This document shows positions 6,694 through 15,909 of a DNA stretch of 64,000 bases, in pieces. The translations under genes were made by a program, and so were the position numbers. Position 1 is the first letter of the stretch, and each line of letters opens with the position of its first letter. Source of the stretch: Yeguia hominis (GTDB lineage Bacteria; Bacillota; Clostridia; Oscillospirales; Acutalibacteraceae); the NCBI RefSeq assembly GCF_014384705.1, contig NZ_JACRSN010000017.1:1-64000 (forward strand), written 5' to 3'. Below the pieces are notes generated by a model. The model had not been told where the DNA came from. It ran no database searches and worked only from the letters and a program-made list of their open reading frames with translations.

Positions 6694-8331
6694 TTAGTTA
6701 TATAAATCTTCCTCATCCATCAAACCGGCTTCCACCAGGTTCTCTCGATGCTCATAGAACGAAGAGGCGTAATAAGGCGTTCCCTCTGCATCGTGACAGA
6801 AATAGTAGTAGCTGGTATCGGCTGGATTCAGGACCGCTTCGATGGCGTCAAGACCGGGGTTGCAAATAGGTCCGCCCGGCAGTCCCTTCACGGTATAGGT
6901 GTTGTAATCGCTGAGATATCCCGCCTTGTCCGACGGAACATCCGCTTTCGTGCGGTATGGGTAGTACATAGTTGAGTCGAGATCTAGGGTGTAAATATCG
7001 TACTCTGCGCCATCTGCAAGACGGTTTTGAATAATCGAGGCGATATACTTCATGTCCTCCTTGTTCGACGCTTCTGCCTGCACCAAAGATGCCATGACGA
7101 TCACCTCGTCGATCGACATCTCTTTCTCTTCCGCTTTTCTGCGGAGTTTCTTGGAAATTCGCGTGTCGCAGGTGTAAATCATTTTGGAAAGCGCGTCGAC
7201 CGGGTCTTCGCCCTTATAGAACTCGTACGTATCCGGGAACAAATAGCCCTCGAGTTTATAATAGCGGCCTTTGGAAGGCGCTGCGGCAATCAGATCGTAA
7301 TCATCGAAATCGGAAGAATTCGCCACAGCCAGAACATCTTTGGCCGAGCAAACTCCATTTTCTTCCAGACGCTGCGCAACTTCCAAAATGTTTCCGCCTT
7401 CCGGAAACATGATCTCTACCGTATCGATCCGGTTGCTGTTGGAAAGCAGATAGTTGATAATGCCTTCGTAGTCCATATTGGTCGGAATTTCAAATTCTCC
7501 GCGCCCAAACTGGTCGGCACTTGTCAGCGTACAGTAGAGTTTAAAGAATTGTTTGTCCCCGATCACCTTTCCGTCATAAAGGATGTTCGTCACATCGTCG
7601 AGCGTCGCTTTTTCCGGGATCGTGATATCGGCAGTCAGATTTTTGGTGCGGTCCATCGCAAAGACATCCCCGGCGCCTGCCGCAAGATATTCCCCGAGTG
7701 TCACCGCAATTAAAACTACCATCACAAGCCATACAGAAAAAAATACACGGCGGTTTCGTTTGGCTTTGATCCGGTTGCGGCGCTTGTATTCTTTTTTCTC
7801 AAGCTTGGCGCTCTTTTTTTTGTTGCGTTCCGCTTCGGCCGAGACAAAGCGATTTTCGGCAGAATGGCTGCGCATCTCGCGTTCGCCCAGTTCTGATGCC
7901 GGCGCTTCTTCCGGATCTTGGCCAAAGATCACATAGCCCGTATTTTCAATACTGCGCTGGACATAGCCCGGATATTCCGACAAATCCCGAAGCGGCCGGG
8001 TGTTGCCGTCAACATCATCTTCCGGAGCAGAAGATTTCATCTGATCGGAATGCGAGTAATATTCCTCGGTCGGCGCAATCCGTTCTCCGCGCCGGACATA
8101 GGAATATCCGCTGGAGCTGGAATCTGTATATCCGCCGTAAGAAGAAATCTCATTGCCGCTTTCTTCCGCGCCCTGCCCATAACTGTACCCCGCATCATCC
8201 GGCTGCTGCGCAAGGTCGTCCGGCTGTTGATCGCGCCGACTGTACGCATCGAGCCACGCGGCATAATTTCTGCGGTCGGTGTCGTAAGAATCCCAGCTGT
8301 TATTTGAATTGTTCGGAATGTCGTCACGCAT
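6694..8331 (-). CDS. mltG: Endolytic murein transglycosylase MltG
   Basis: MltG cleaves nascent glycan strands at the membrane and helps set glycan length. The 545-residue protein has a long charged, Gly/Ser/Tyr-rich cytoplasmic N-terminus (about 1-195), one membrane helix (VFFSVWLVMVVLIAVTL), a LysM-like region, and the YceG domain with the catalytic Glu in SLVQAEAS and the C-terminal LPGGPICNPG motif. The start at 8331 is chosen because GGGAGGT lies 7 bases upstream; the frame extends 15 bases further to a TTG inside that RBS. The N-terminal extension is longer than in Escherichia coli MltG but common in Firmicutes. It sits upstream of a transpeptidase gene, giving a small wall-synthesis pair. 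Confidence 0.95.
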   Translation of the reverse strand: MRDDIPNNSNNSWDSYDTDRRNYAAWLDAYSRRDQQPDDLAQQPDDAGYSYGQGAEESGNEISSYGGYTDSSSSGYSYVRRGERIAPTEEYYSHSDQMKSSAPEDDVDGNTRPLRDLSEYPGYVQRSIENTGYVIFGQDPEEAPASELGEREMRSHSAENRFVSAEAERNKKKSAKLEKKEYKRRNRIKAKRNRRVFFSVWLVMVVLIAVTLGEYLAAGAGDVFAMDRTKNLTADITIPEKATLDDVTNILYDGKVIGDKQFFKLYCTLTSADQFGRGEFEIPTNMDYEGIINYLLSNSNRIDTVEIMFPEGGNILEVAQRLEENGVCSAKDVLAVANSSDFDDYDLIAAAPSKGRYYKLEGYLFPDTYEFYKGEDPVDALSKMIYTCDTRISKKLRRKAEEKEMSIDEVIVMASLVQAEASNKEDMKYIASIIQNRLADGAEYDIYTLDLDSTMYYPYRTKADVPSDKAGYLSDYNTYTVKGLPGGPICNPGLDAIEAVLNPADTSYYYFCHDAEGTPYYASSFYEHRENLVEAGLMDEEDLYN

Positions 8332-8366
8332 CGCGATACCTCCCAAATCTTCACAAGGTGTACCGT

Positions 8367-8960
8367 TTACCGATGTAACCGGTGAATATATTTTTCCGTT
8401 ACCATAATATCTGCACAGCGGTCAAAATAGCCATGCGGCAACACGTCAACCACAAAAGAAGTATAACAGATTCCGGCCGATGATCCGGAAAACGCCGATA
8501 AAAACCGGTCATAATACCCTTTTCCGTATCCGAGCCGATAGCCTTGCCGGTCAAAACAAAATCCCGGCAGAATACAAAGCCCGGAAGAAAGATCCGTTAC
8601 TTTCTGACAGACCTCTGTCTTCGGCTCCAACAGGCCAAAACTGCCCGGGGCAAGATCATCGAGCGAGTGAATTTCGTAAAAATCCATGTAGGGCGTTCCG
8701 GGAATACAGTGCGGAACCGCCAAACGCCGCCCGGAAGAAAGTGTATGTTCCAAAATCGGAATCGTATTCACTTCAAATTCCTTTGAGACATAACAGAACA
8801 CAGTGGAAGCCCGCTCATATTCCCGCAATGTCAGAAGTTTCTGAAGAATCATCCGATCCAGCTTTTTCTTTTTTTCCTGCGGAAATGCCTCCCGCAGCGC
8901 ACGATATTCGCTGCGCAGCGCGGCTTTTTCCGCTTTGATGTTTTTATGTTTCAGCGACAT
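8367..8960 (-). CDS. 5-formyltetrahydrofolate cyclo-ligase
   Basis: This enzyme makes 5,10-methenyl-THF from 5-formyl-THF with ATP, returning the storage folate to the one-carbon pool. The 197-residue length is normal. The signature GYRLGYGKGYYDRF near 140-155 forms the ATP/folate site, and the N-terminal K-x-x-x-R(S)EYR helix is typical. It overlaps the DJ-1 family gene by 10 bases, so translation is probably coupled. Folate supply fits the ThyX and Tmk genes further upstream on the same strand. Confidence 0.92.
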   Translation of the reverse strand: MSLKHKNIKAEKAALRSEYRALREAFPQEKKKKLDRMILQKLLTLREYERASTVFCYVSKEFEVNTIPILEHTLSSGRRLAVPHCIPGTPYMDFYEIHSLDDLAPGSFGLLEPKTEVCQKVTDLSSGLCILPGFCFDRQGYRLGYGKGYYDRFLSAFSGSSAGICYTSFVVDVLPHGYFDRCADIMVTEKYIHRLHR

Positions 8961-9490
8961 TGAATTTCTTTACGGATACGCTCCGCTGTTTCCTTTCCTT
9001 TGAGCATCTCTGTCAGCGTCAGCGCAAATTCAAGCGCAACGCCTGCGCCTTTGGCCGTAAGAATCTGTCCGTCCCGGCAGACCGGCTGTGCGGAAAGGGT
9101 TGCACCGTGCAATTCCGATTCAAAGCCCGGATAGCAAATGGCTTCTTTGCCTTCCAGCAGGCCCCATTTTCCGAGGATATACGGCGCCGCGCAAATTGCA
9201 GCAACAGGCAGATTTTCCTGAACGCAATGAAAGACGCAATTGCGTACCAAGCCGGACTGCTCAAGATTTCTTGCGCCAGGCATTCCGCCCGGCAAAACCA
9301 CTGCTTCGAGCGTTTCCGGACGAACCTCGCCGGCACGCAGGTCTGTCAGAACCTTCAGGCCATGGGTCGATGTAATGACCTCACCGCCAATTCCGACTGT
9401 TTTTACCGCACAGCCTGCGCGATGCAAAATATCGAGCGTTGTCAGCGCTTCGATCTCTTCAAATCCGTCTGCTAAAAATATCGATATCAT
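8951..9490 (-). CDS. DJ-1/PfpI family protein
   Basis: A 179-residue cytosolic protein with the class I glutamine-amidotransferase-like fold. Visible are the N-terminal GFEEIEALTT acidic site, VLPGGMPG, and the nucleophile elbow AAICAAPYIL with the reactive cysteine near residue 100. Members act as glyoxalase III/deglycase or chaperone; substrate specificity cannot be read here. It overlaps the folate cyclo-ligase gene and shares its operon. Confidence 0.9.
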   Translation of the reverse strand: MISIFLADGFEEIEALTTLDILHRAGCAVKTVGIGGEVITSTHGLKVLTDLRAGEVRPETLEAVVLPGGMPGARNLEQSGLVRNCVFHCVQENLPVAAICAAPYILGKWGLLEGKEAICYPGFESELHGATLSAQPVCRDGQILTAKGAGVALEFALTLTEMLKGKETAERIRKEIQCR

Positions 9491-9539
9491 AAAAGCCGCT
9501 TCCTTTCATGCTTGATGCGTTCATTTTAGACTGATTTTT

Positions 9540-10391
9540 CTATTCAAGCGCCAATCCAAGATAAGCACTGGCGCCCTTCGGAAACGGCGCCGTTCCCAAA
9601 GGTTTGAGCATGCCGTGGTGCCGAAGGTTCCCTTCGCCTCGGCTCAAGGCTTCCGGCAGATGGAACTGATACGTCTGCGCCGAAAAAGACGCACAGATTT
9701 TGGGGATCAGTGCATGTGCGGTCTTGCCTTCTTTTGCAAAGAGTTCCCGAACAAGCATCGTTCCGTTTTCTATCGGTTCACAAAATGCGTAGGCCTCTCC
9801 GTCCGTCCAGACTGATCCGCCATATACCCGATAAAAATGCTGCGCAAGCGCAACATGCGCCCGACTCCATAACACAACACCGTCTTTTGCACAGCACCAT
9901 TCGATACCGGAACGGATTGCACAGATTTCATCTAAATCCGCCATGCGGAGAAGCCCTTCTCGGGATGGTTCCCGGGAAACCGTCTGTACGCGTTCAGAAA
10001 AGGCCGTCTGATAACCTTTTCCGGCATAAAATGCATAGAGACTCTCCTCGGAAGGCAGCAAAATGGAATACGCATCTCCGCGCTTTTCGCCGACACGCGC
10101 CGCAGCTTGTAAAAGAAGATCCATATATCCGCGCGAACGGTACGCAGGCGCTGTGGCTGCAGCGTAAATATAATGTGCCTGCTTTCTGGCGGTTCCATCA
10201 AAAAAGGTCGCAGGCAGCAAATAAAGCGCCGAAACAATCTGACCGTCCGCTGACAGGGTCAGCGTCTGGTCCGGGGAAAACACCGTGTCAAAAAAGAATT
10301 TGAGCGTCTCCGGCGAATCGCCGAATACCTCCGACCAAAGCCGGATGAGTGTATCGCGCGATTCCCACCGGGCAAATTCAGCCTGCGGCAT
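9540..10391 (-). CDS. GNAT-family N-acetyltransferase
   Basis: The first 130 residues hold the acetyl-CoA fold: QIVSALYLLPA, AHYIYAAATAPAYRSRGYMDLLL (motif A, R-x-x-G-Y/G) and YAFYAGKGYQ. A C-terminal half of about 140 residues recalls the Eis-like two-lobe arrangement and may define the acceptor. The acyl acceptor is unknown. Its start overlaps the end of the DUF2156 gene by 14 bases, so the two are probably made together. Confidence 0.85.
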   Translation of the reverse strand: MPQAEFARWESRDTLIRLWSEVFGDSPETLKFFFDTVFSPDQTLTLSADGQIVSALYLLPATFFDGTARKQAHYIYAAATAPAYRSRGYMDLLLQAAARVGEKRGDAYSILLPSEESLYAFYAGKGYQTAFSERVQTVSREPSREGLLRMADLDEICAIRSGIEWCCAKDGVVLWSRAHVALAQHFYRVYGGSVWTDGEAYAFCEPIENGTMLVRELFAKEGKTAHALIPKICASFSAQTYQFHLPEALSRGEGNLRHHGMLKPLGTAPFPKGASAYLGLALE

Positions 10392-11295
10392 CTGCTGCCT
10401 CCTCTTTCAGAACGGCGGCGTGCTTTTCGAGAAGCACAGCCGGATAATAGGAAAGCTTCGCCTTCCGGAGTCCTTCTGACCCCATATCTTCCTCACGGTT
10501 GATATACTGATATTTTCCAAGCAAATTGGCGGCAAATTCCTGGTTGATTGCGGCATAAAGCCCTTCATAACCGCTGAGCGCTTTTTCAAAATGAAGATCA
10601 ATGGTATCCGGATTCAGCGCTTCTCCAATCACAAACGAAACCGGTGCGCCGTCGATCCGGATCAGTCCGCCCTCCAGATGCAAGGCATCAAATTCGCGAA
10701 GCGCCTTTGCAATCGCACAGTTTTCCATTCGCAGCTCTTCCCCGCATCCGTTTTCACAGCACCACTGCCGGGCGACCGGCAGACAGTCTGCAAGATTGCC
10801 TGCGTGAAGCAGCTCAAACGTATAAGAAGGATACATCTTCCGGAAGCGCGCCAAATGGTTTCGCTTGCTGTGATATTTCCGTCCTTTCAGTTCCGCGAGA
10901 TCTTCTGTGCGGTATACATAGTCAAAGTGATCCCGTTCCGGATAATAGAAAAATCTTCCCGGTTCCGACGCTTCTACCAGCGGCATTTCCGCGTCGGTAA
11001 TCCCCCAGAGCCGGTACTTTTTGCCGTGCGCCTGGGCGTCTGCAATTGTCGCTTCGATCATCTCGTGCAGATCTCCATCCCCAACCGGCACATCATAGGC
11101 ATAGGTTTCTTCGTCGCTGTAACGGATAATCAGAGAATTTCGATATCGGCAGATTTGGGTATCATAGGTGCTGCTCCAAAGATACAGGGTGCCAAATCCC
11201 ATTTCGCTCGGAGCAGGTCCGCCGGACTGCATGGTTTGCAGTACCGCTCGTGCCCACTGCGCGTCCTCCAGCGTTGGACGCCTAAAGTCTAACAT
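10378..11295 (-). CDS. DUF2156 (phosphatidylglycerol lysyltransferase-like domain) protein
   Basis: The 305-residue soluble protein has the double-GNAT-like fold of DUF2156, with the conserved KGRKYHSKRNHLARF stretch near 140-155. In MprF that domain transfers aminoacyl groups from tRNA to lipid. Stand-alone soluble members have no established substrate, so lipid aminoacylation should not be assumed. The neighbour is another acetyltransferase-fold gene. Its first bases overlap the end of tmk. Confidence 0.85.
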   Translation of the reverse strand: MLDFRRPTLEDAQWARAVLQTMQSGGPAPSEMGFGTLYLWSSTYDTQICRYRNSLIIRYSDEETYAYDVPVGDGDLHEMIEATIADAQAHGKKYRLWGITDAEMPLVEASEPGRFFYYPERDHFDYVYRTEDLAELKGRKYHSKRNHLARFRKMYPSYTFELLHAGNLADCLPVARQWCCENGCGEELRMENCAIAKALREFDALHLEGGLIRIDGAPVSFVIGEALNPDTIDLHFEKALSGYEGLYAAINQEFAANLLGKYQYINREEDMGSEGLRKAKLSYYPAVLLEKHAAVLKEEAADAAG

Positions 11296-11960
11296 ATCGG
11301 ATTCAAAACCTCCTGTGTTTTTTTCAAGATCATTTGGTGGACTTCTTCGATTGGCAGCGGAGCATCCCCGTCAAAACACGGAATCAACGTCCATCCGCAT
11401 GCTTTTGCCGCGCCGGCAGCACACATCCGGCATGCAGCAAGATATTGGGAATCTTTTTCGTGGATGTCCTTCTTTTGGCTGTCTCCGCCATAGCGTTTTA
11501 AAAGAAGCTGCTGCGAAATCTCCGGAAGCATATCAAGATAAAAGACCGCATCCGGCTTGGGCAGCTGAAATTTGTCAAACTCCAAATCAGAAAGCCACCG
11601 GTAGAACGCATTTCTGGATTCTTCCGGCAGTTTTTCCGCCTGGTAGATCATATTGGAAGTCGTATAGCGGTCGGCAAGAATCACCTCTCCGGCCTGATAG
11701 GCGTCCTTCCAAAACCGCTGATAGCTTGCAAACCGGTCAACCGCATAAAATGCGGAAGCAGCATAGGGGCTGACCTGTGCAGGGTCTTCTCCAAACGCAC
11801 CGTCCAGATACATCCGCACAAGCGCAGAAGAGGGCTCGCGATAATCCGGAAACGAAATTTTCCGAACCGAATATCCCTGCTTTATTAGGGCTTCAAAGAG
11901 CAGCGCCGTCTGCGTGCCCTTTCCGCTTCCGTCAAGGCCCTCGAGAACGATCAAACTCAC
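11289..11960 (-). CDS. tmk: Thymidylate kinase
   Basis: Phosphorylates dTMP to dTDP with ATP. The P-loop GLDGSGKGTQ is at residues 8-17, a DR-Y motif (ILADRYTTSN) follows, and a LID region contains LLLKRYGGDSQKKD. The 223-residue length is usual. It overlaps thyX by 4 bases, so the enzymes making and phosphorylating dTMP are translationally coupled, a direct pathway link. Confidence 0.95.
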   Translation of the reverse strand: MSLIVLEGLDGSGKGTQTALLFEALIKQGYSVRKISFPDYREPSSALVRMYLDGAFGEDPAQVSPYAASAFYAVDRFASYQRFWKDAYQAGEVILADRYTTSNMIYQAEKLPEESRNAFYRWLSDLEFDKFQLPKPDAVFYLDMLPEISQQLLLKRYGGDSQKKDIHEKDSQYLAACRMCAAGAAKACGWTLIPCFDGDAPLPIEEVHQMILKKTQEVLNPIC

Positions 11961-12739
11961 AGGACCGCCTCCTCGTCCGTACCGAGAAATTCTTTCCGCA
12001 GCTGCGCCGCCTTTCCGCAGGACATCTTGCCTTCCGGACAGGCACCGCGCAAACAGGCTGGACCGGCGCTATGAAACAGATGCGGCGCCTGCTCTTTGAC
12101 AAGCCGCAGCATCTCACAGGCAACCTCGCGAATTTCCCACTGCGCCCGGCTGCAGCAGCGCAATGCAAAAAAGTTCATCAGCGATCTTGCATTAAACGTG
12201 CAGATTATTTTCGTTTCGCAGGCATTCGGCAGCACGAATCTGGCGTCTTCAATCGCCTTCTTTTCCGCCGCGCGAGCCGCCGCCTTCTCTTCCATGCCGT
12301 TTGCAAGGAAGGTTTCGAGATGGCGTTTTTTGAGAACCGCCGTTAGCGATTCATAGTGGAGCTGGTCTTCCTGCATCGCACGGAGATATTCTTCCTTTGC
12401 CTCCGGAATGGCGGCAATCTCCGGCGGAACCACATAGGAAAACTGCTTTTCCACCACGTACCGCTGGCTCTGCACGCTGAAGGACGCAATCCGGTGACGT
12501 GTAATCTGTGCAAGCAGCGCCCGGGAAACCCCTTCAATACCAAAGGTAAAGGAAACGTGCTCAATCGGGCTTTGATGGCCGATTTCTGTCAGCATATCGA
12601 TAAAACGATCGGTTTTTTCCGACGTCAGGCCGTCCATCACCGTGTTAATTGAGGCGGGAGAATAACAAAGCTTTGCAGCGGAGGCAATCAATTTTTCCGG
12701 CATCTCCGTACAGGCTAACAGGGTCACTTTGGGCATCAT
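11957..12739 (-). CDS. thyX: FAD-dependent thymidylate synthase
   Basis: ThyX makes dTMP from dUMP using FAD, NADPH and methylene-THF. The hallmark RHRIASFSVQSQRY (RHRxxSxxxxSxRY) is seen near 80-95, with HQSPIEH before it. The C-terminal part contains a Cys-rich LFHSAGPACLRGACPEGKMSCG tail, which is seen in many clostridial ThyX proteins. ThyX yields THF rather than DHF, so the organism may need no dihydrofolate reductase for this step. It heads a run tmk-DUF2156-GNAT. Confidence 0.95.
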   Translation of the reverse strand: MMPKVTLLACTEMPEKLIASAAKLCYSPASINTVMDGLTSEKTDRFIDMLTEIGHQSPIEHVSFTFGIEGVSRALLAQITRHRIASFSVQSQRYVVEKQFSYVVPPEIAAIPEAKEEYLRAMQEDQLHYESLTAVLKKRHLETFLANGMEEKAAARAAEKKAIEDARFVLPNACETKIICTFNARSLMNFFALRCCSRAQWEIREVACEMLRLVKEQAPHLFHSAGPACLRGACPEGKMSCGKAAQLRKEFLGTDEEAVL

Positions 12740-12933
12740 ACCACCTCATTTTACAAATTCTATTTTATTATAACAAACTTCCGCCTCTTTTGCAAATCTA
12801 TCCGAAGTGGAAAGCTTTAATATTTTCTTAGAATTTGCGCTTTTTCATTGCATATCCCAAGCCGGTTCTTTCGTATAGTAGTTACCGGACGATTCTTTTT
12901 TGAATTTTGGTGTGCCGGAAAGGACAGATGCAG

Positions 12934-13584
12934 ATGGAAACCTATCCGTTTGAAGTAAAACCGCTTCCCTACCCGATTCACGCATTAGAACCGCAGCTTG
13001 ACGCCAGAACCATGACCCTGCACCACGATAAACATTATGCGTCTTATGTGGACACCTTAAACCATACGCTGCAAAAATTTCCGCGTTATCAGGGTTTTAG
13101 TCTGACACAGCTGCTCAGCTGCTGCCTCAAGCTGCCGCAGGAGGCGCAAAGAGCCGTCCGGCGCAGCGCCGGCGGGGTCTATAATCACGAACTCTATTTC
13201 GCAGGAATGGCGCCGCACTCGAACCGAAACGCATTTTGCGCACTTTCTATCGCAATCGACCAGTGCTTTGGCAGCTTTGAGCGGTTTCACAAACAATTTA
13301 CCGAAGCCGGAAAAGCTGTGTTCGGATCCGGTTGGGTCAGTCTTTCTGCCGCACAAAACGGACGGCTTTTTTTAGAACAGCTGCCGAATCAGGATACCAG
13401 CGCCGCGCACAGGGCAACGTCCATTTTGCTTTTAGACTGTTGGGAGCATGCGTATTATTTAGAGTACCAAAACCGGCGCGCGGAATACATCGAAGCCTGG
13501 TTTTCGATCATTTCTTGGGAACAGGCTGAACGCCGCTATCTTGCTGCAAGAATTTATCCGGGCCAGGAAGCCGACCGGCCTTAA
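12934..13584 (+). CDS. Fe/Mn superoxide dismutase
   Basis: This enzyme removes superoxide in the cytoplasm. It has the family N-terminal helices with LHHDKHYASYV (first His ligand near 30), NHELYFAGM (second His), and DCWEHAYYLEYQNRR (Asp and His ligands). The start at 12934 is preferred because GGAAAGGA lies 9 bases upstream; ATG at 12928 is possible. The metal cannot be decided from the motif. It is a single-gene unit, divergent from thyX and closed by the hairpin at 13646-13688. Confidence 0.9.
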   Translation: METYPFEVKPLPYPIHALEPQLDARTMTLHHDKHYASYVDTLNHTLQKFPRYQGFSLTQLLSCCLKLPQEAQRAVRRSAGGVYNHELYFAGMAPHSNRNAFCALSIAIDQCFGSFERFHKQFTEAGKAVFGSGWVSLSAAQNGRLFLEQLPNQDTSAAHRATSILLLDCWEHAYYLEYQNRRAEYIEAWFSIISWEQAERRYLAARIYPGQEADRP

Positions 13585-13645
13585 CTGCCTGCGGCGCCAC
13601 AGGCACTGTTCAGCACCGCGAAAAATTTTCCGGCTTGCAAAAATC

Positions 13646-13688
13646 AAACGGCTTGCCGCCTGTTTTTACAGATGGCAAGCCGTTTTGT
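13646..13688. terminator. Bidirectional terminator between sod and the GH42 gene
   Basis: AAACGGCTTGCC and GGCAAGCCGTTT form a 12-bp perfect stem with a 16-base loop. T-runs follow it in both directions (TTTTG on plus, TTTGATTTTTG on minus). It lies between two convergent genes. Confidence 0.85.
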
Positions 13689-13842
13689 ATATTGTATTTT
13701 AGGGCAGTTTTTCTGATGGCGCCAGATTTCTCATACGAACTGGTTTTCATCGCATGCATAGCCGGTATTTTCTGATCCTGCAAAACGGAGACCACGGTTT
13801 CACCCCTTTCAAAAAGCCAAACCGTATTTTGCAAAACAAGTC

Positions 13843-15879
13843 TTATTCCGTCAAAATCCGAACCCCAAACGGCGGCAACGTCAGCTTGGAAACCGGCTCT
13901 CCGGTCATGACATCCCGCATTTCGCTCGGCAGCACCATCGAAGCTTCGCTGTCATTGTAATTCTCCACAAAAACAAGATCCTGTTCTCCGGTCCGCCGGT
14001 GCGCCGTCACGCCATAAGGCAGGTCAATTGCAAGCGCACGGGAAAGCTTGAGCTTATCCGCCAGGAACGAATAGAACGAACGATAGAAGCTCGATTCCAG
14101 ACGCGCCGCAATATAATAAGCGCGCCCCTTTCCATAGTGGTTGAGCGTAAATGCCGGCGATCCTTTATAATAATCGTCTCCGTAAACGGCGAGCGCCTTT
14201 GCACCGTTGAGATGGACAACATCGCAAAGCTCTGTGACCTCATAGCTTTTTTGCAGCATGAAGTCGTTGCTGGTCACCATAAAGTTTTTCTGGCCGTCAT
14301 AAAGCGCATCGGTCTCTTCAATCACCAGTCCAAACACATCGCTCATACCGTCGCCGGGCGTTTTCCCGAGGTAACAAAGATCCGTATCATTGACGATACC
14401 GCTCCAGTAGGTTCCGACCAGTGTTCCGCCGTTTTCGACAAACTGTTTGAGTTTTTCTGCAATGGACCCGCGGTAGAGATAAAGCATCGGGGCAACAATC
14501 AGCCGATACTGAGAAAGATCCGCATCCATATCCGGCAAATCGACCTGAATACCCTGTTCCCAGAATGCGCGGTGATGTTTGACGACTGTTTCCAGATAAT
14601 GGATTCCGCAATTGCGCGGCCCGCGGGATTCTTCGATCGCCCAGCGGTTTTCCCAGTCGTACAGCACCGCGACTTCCGGCATTACTTCCGTTTTAAGAAC
14701 CAGCGGATCGAGCTTTTCCAGATAAGAGCCAACCTGTGTAACCTCTCGGAAGACACGCGTATCCGCAGTTCCGTCATGACCGACGACTGCGCCGTGGAAT
14801 TTTTCAAAAGAGCCGCGGCTTTTTCTCCACTGGAAGTACATCACAGAGTCTGCGCCGTGCGCTACCGCCTGCATGGAAGACAAAAGATGCATACCCGGGC
14901 GTTTCTGCTTGGAGACATCGGTCCAGTTCATCACGCTCGGCGAGCTTTCCATCAGCAAAAACGGCTGCCGCTTAATGGACCGCATCAGATCGTGGCTGCA
15001 CGCCGCAAAGGACGCAACACCGATCGGGTCGTTGTTGTGCCAGAGCGGATAGTTATCCCAGGAAACAATATCGAGTGCATCGGCAAATTTATGATAGTCA
15101 AGGCCGTCGTAAAATCCCATCAGATTCGTCGTTACCGGAAGATCCGGTTCGACCGACTTGACGGCGTCGATTTCGCCCTTCATAAAATTGACCGTCTGAT
15201 GCGTTACAAAGCGTTTCCAGTCCAGAACCAGTCCGTGAACACTCATTTCTCCGTTCGGAACCGGTGCATGGATCTGTTCCCAGTCGGTATACTGATGGCT
15301 CCAGAAATACGTCCACCAGGCATGGTTGAGGTTCTCAAGGGAACCGTATTTTTTCTTCAGCCATTTCCGGAATGCCGCCTGACAGAGCGGACAGTAGCAC
15401 TCCCCGCCGTATTCGTTGGAAATGTGCCAGAGGATTACACCCGGATGCGCTGCATAACGCTGCGCAAGCATCCGGTCGAGTTTCTGCACCTTCTCGCGGT
15501 AAACCGGCGAGGTATAGCAGTGATTGTGCCGCTCGCCGCTCAAATCGCGAACCAGATTTTTCGAAACCCGGCGGACTTCCGGATATTTTTCGCTCAGCCA
15601 AAGCGGTTTGGCGCCGCTCGGCGTAGCGAGATTTACCCGAATTCCGGCATAATACAGCCGGTCGATCGTCTCGTCCATCCACTGAAAATCATATTCGCCC
15701 TCCTTGGGCTCCAGTGCTGCCCAGGAAAAAATCCCCAACGAAACGCAGTTGATGCCGGCTTTCTGCATCAGCTCGATATCCTCTTTTTGGACAATATCCG
15801 GATACCGAAGCCACTGCTCCGGATTATAATCTGCGCCGTGCAGCAGATGCGGAAATTTGGAAATCACAGAATGGTTCAT
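13843..15879 (-). CDS. GH42 beta-galactosidase
   Basis: Hydrolyses terminal beta-galactosides inside the cell; no signal peptide is seen. The 678-residue protein shows the N-terminal HGADYNPEQW, the acid/base Glu near 156 in HISNEYGGECYC, the nucleophile Glu in LLMESSPSV around 320, and four cysteines (121, 161, 163, 166) that form the structural zinc site of many GH42 enzymes. A trimerisation domain and a small beta domain follow. It lies downstream of an MFS sugar-type transporter on the same strand, with two other genes between. Substrate range (lactose versus plant galactan fragments) cannot be read. Confidence 0.95.
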   Translation of the reverse strand: MNHSVISKFPHLLHGADYNPEQWLRYPDIVQKEDIELMQKAGINCVSLGIFSWAALEPKEGEYDFQWMDETIDRLYYAGIRVNLATPSGAKPLWLSEKYPEVRRVSKNLVRDLSGERHNHCYTSPVYREKVQKLDRMLAQRYAAHPGVILWHISNEYGGECYCPLCQAAFRKWLKKKYGSLENLNHAWWTYFWSHQYTDWEQIHAPVPNGEMSVHGLVLDWKRFVTHQTVNFMKGEIDAVKSVEPDLPVTTNLMGFYDGLDYHKFADALDIVSWDNYPLWHNNDPIGVASFAACSHDLMRSIKRQPFLLMESSPSVMNWTDVSKQKRPGMHLLSSMQAVAHGADSVMYFQWRKSRGSFEKFHGAVVGHDGTADTRVFREVTQVGSYLEKLDPLVLKTEVMPEVAVLYDWENRWAIEESRGPRNCGIHYLETVVKHHRAFWEQGIQVDLPDMDADLSQYRLIVAPMLYLYRGSIAEKLKQFVENGGTLVGTYWSGIVNDTDLCYLGKTPGDGMSDVFGLVIEETDALYDGQKNFMVTSNDFMLQKSYEVTELCDVVHLNGAKALAVYGDDYYKGSPAFTLNHYGKGRAYYIAARLESSFYRSFYSFLADKLKLSRALAIDLPYGVTAHRRTGEQDLVFVENYNDSEASMVLPSEMRDVMTGEPVSKLTLPPFGVRILTE

Positions 15880-15909
15880 AAATACAGTCCTCCTAACGGT
15901 TCCATATGA

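Noticed and set aside
13999..15909. A 636-codon plus-strand frame opposite the GH42 gene
   Set aside because: It shows no similarity to any family and lies fully antisense to a well-supported enzyme gene.
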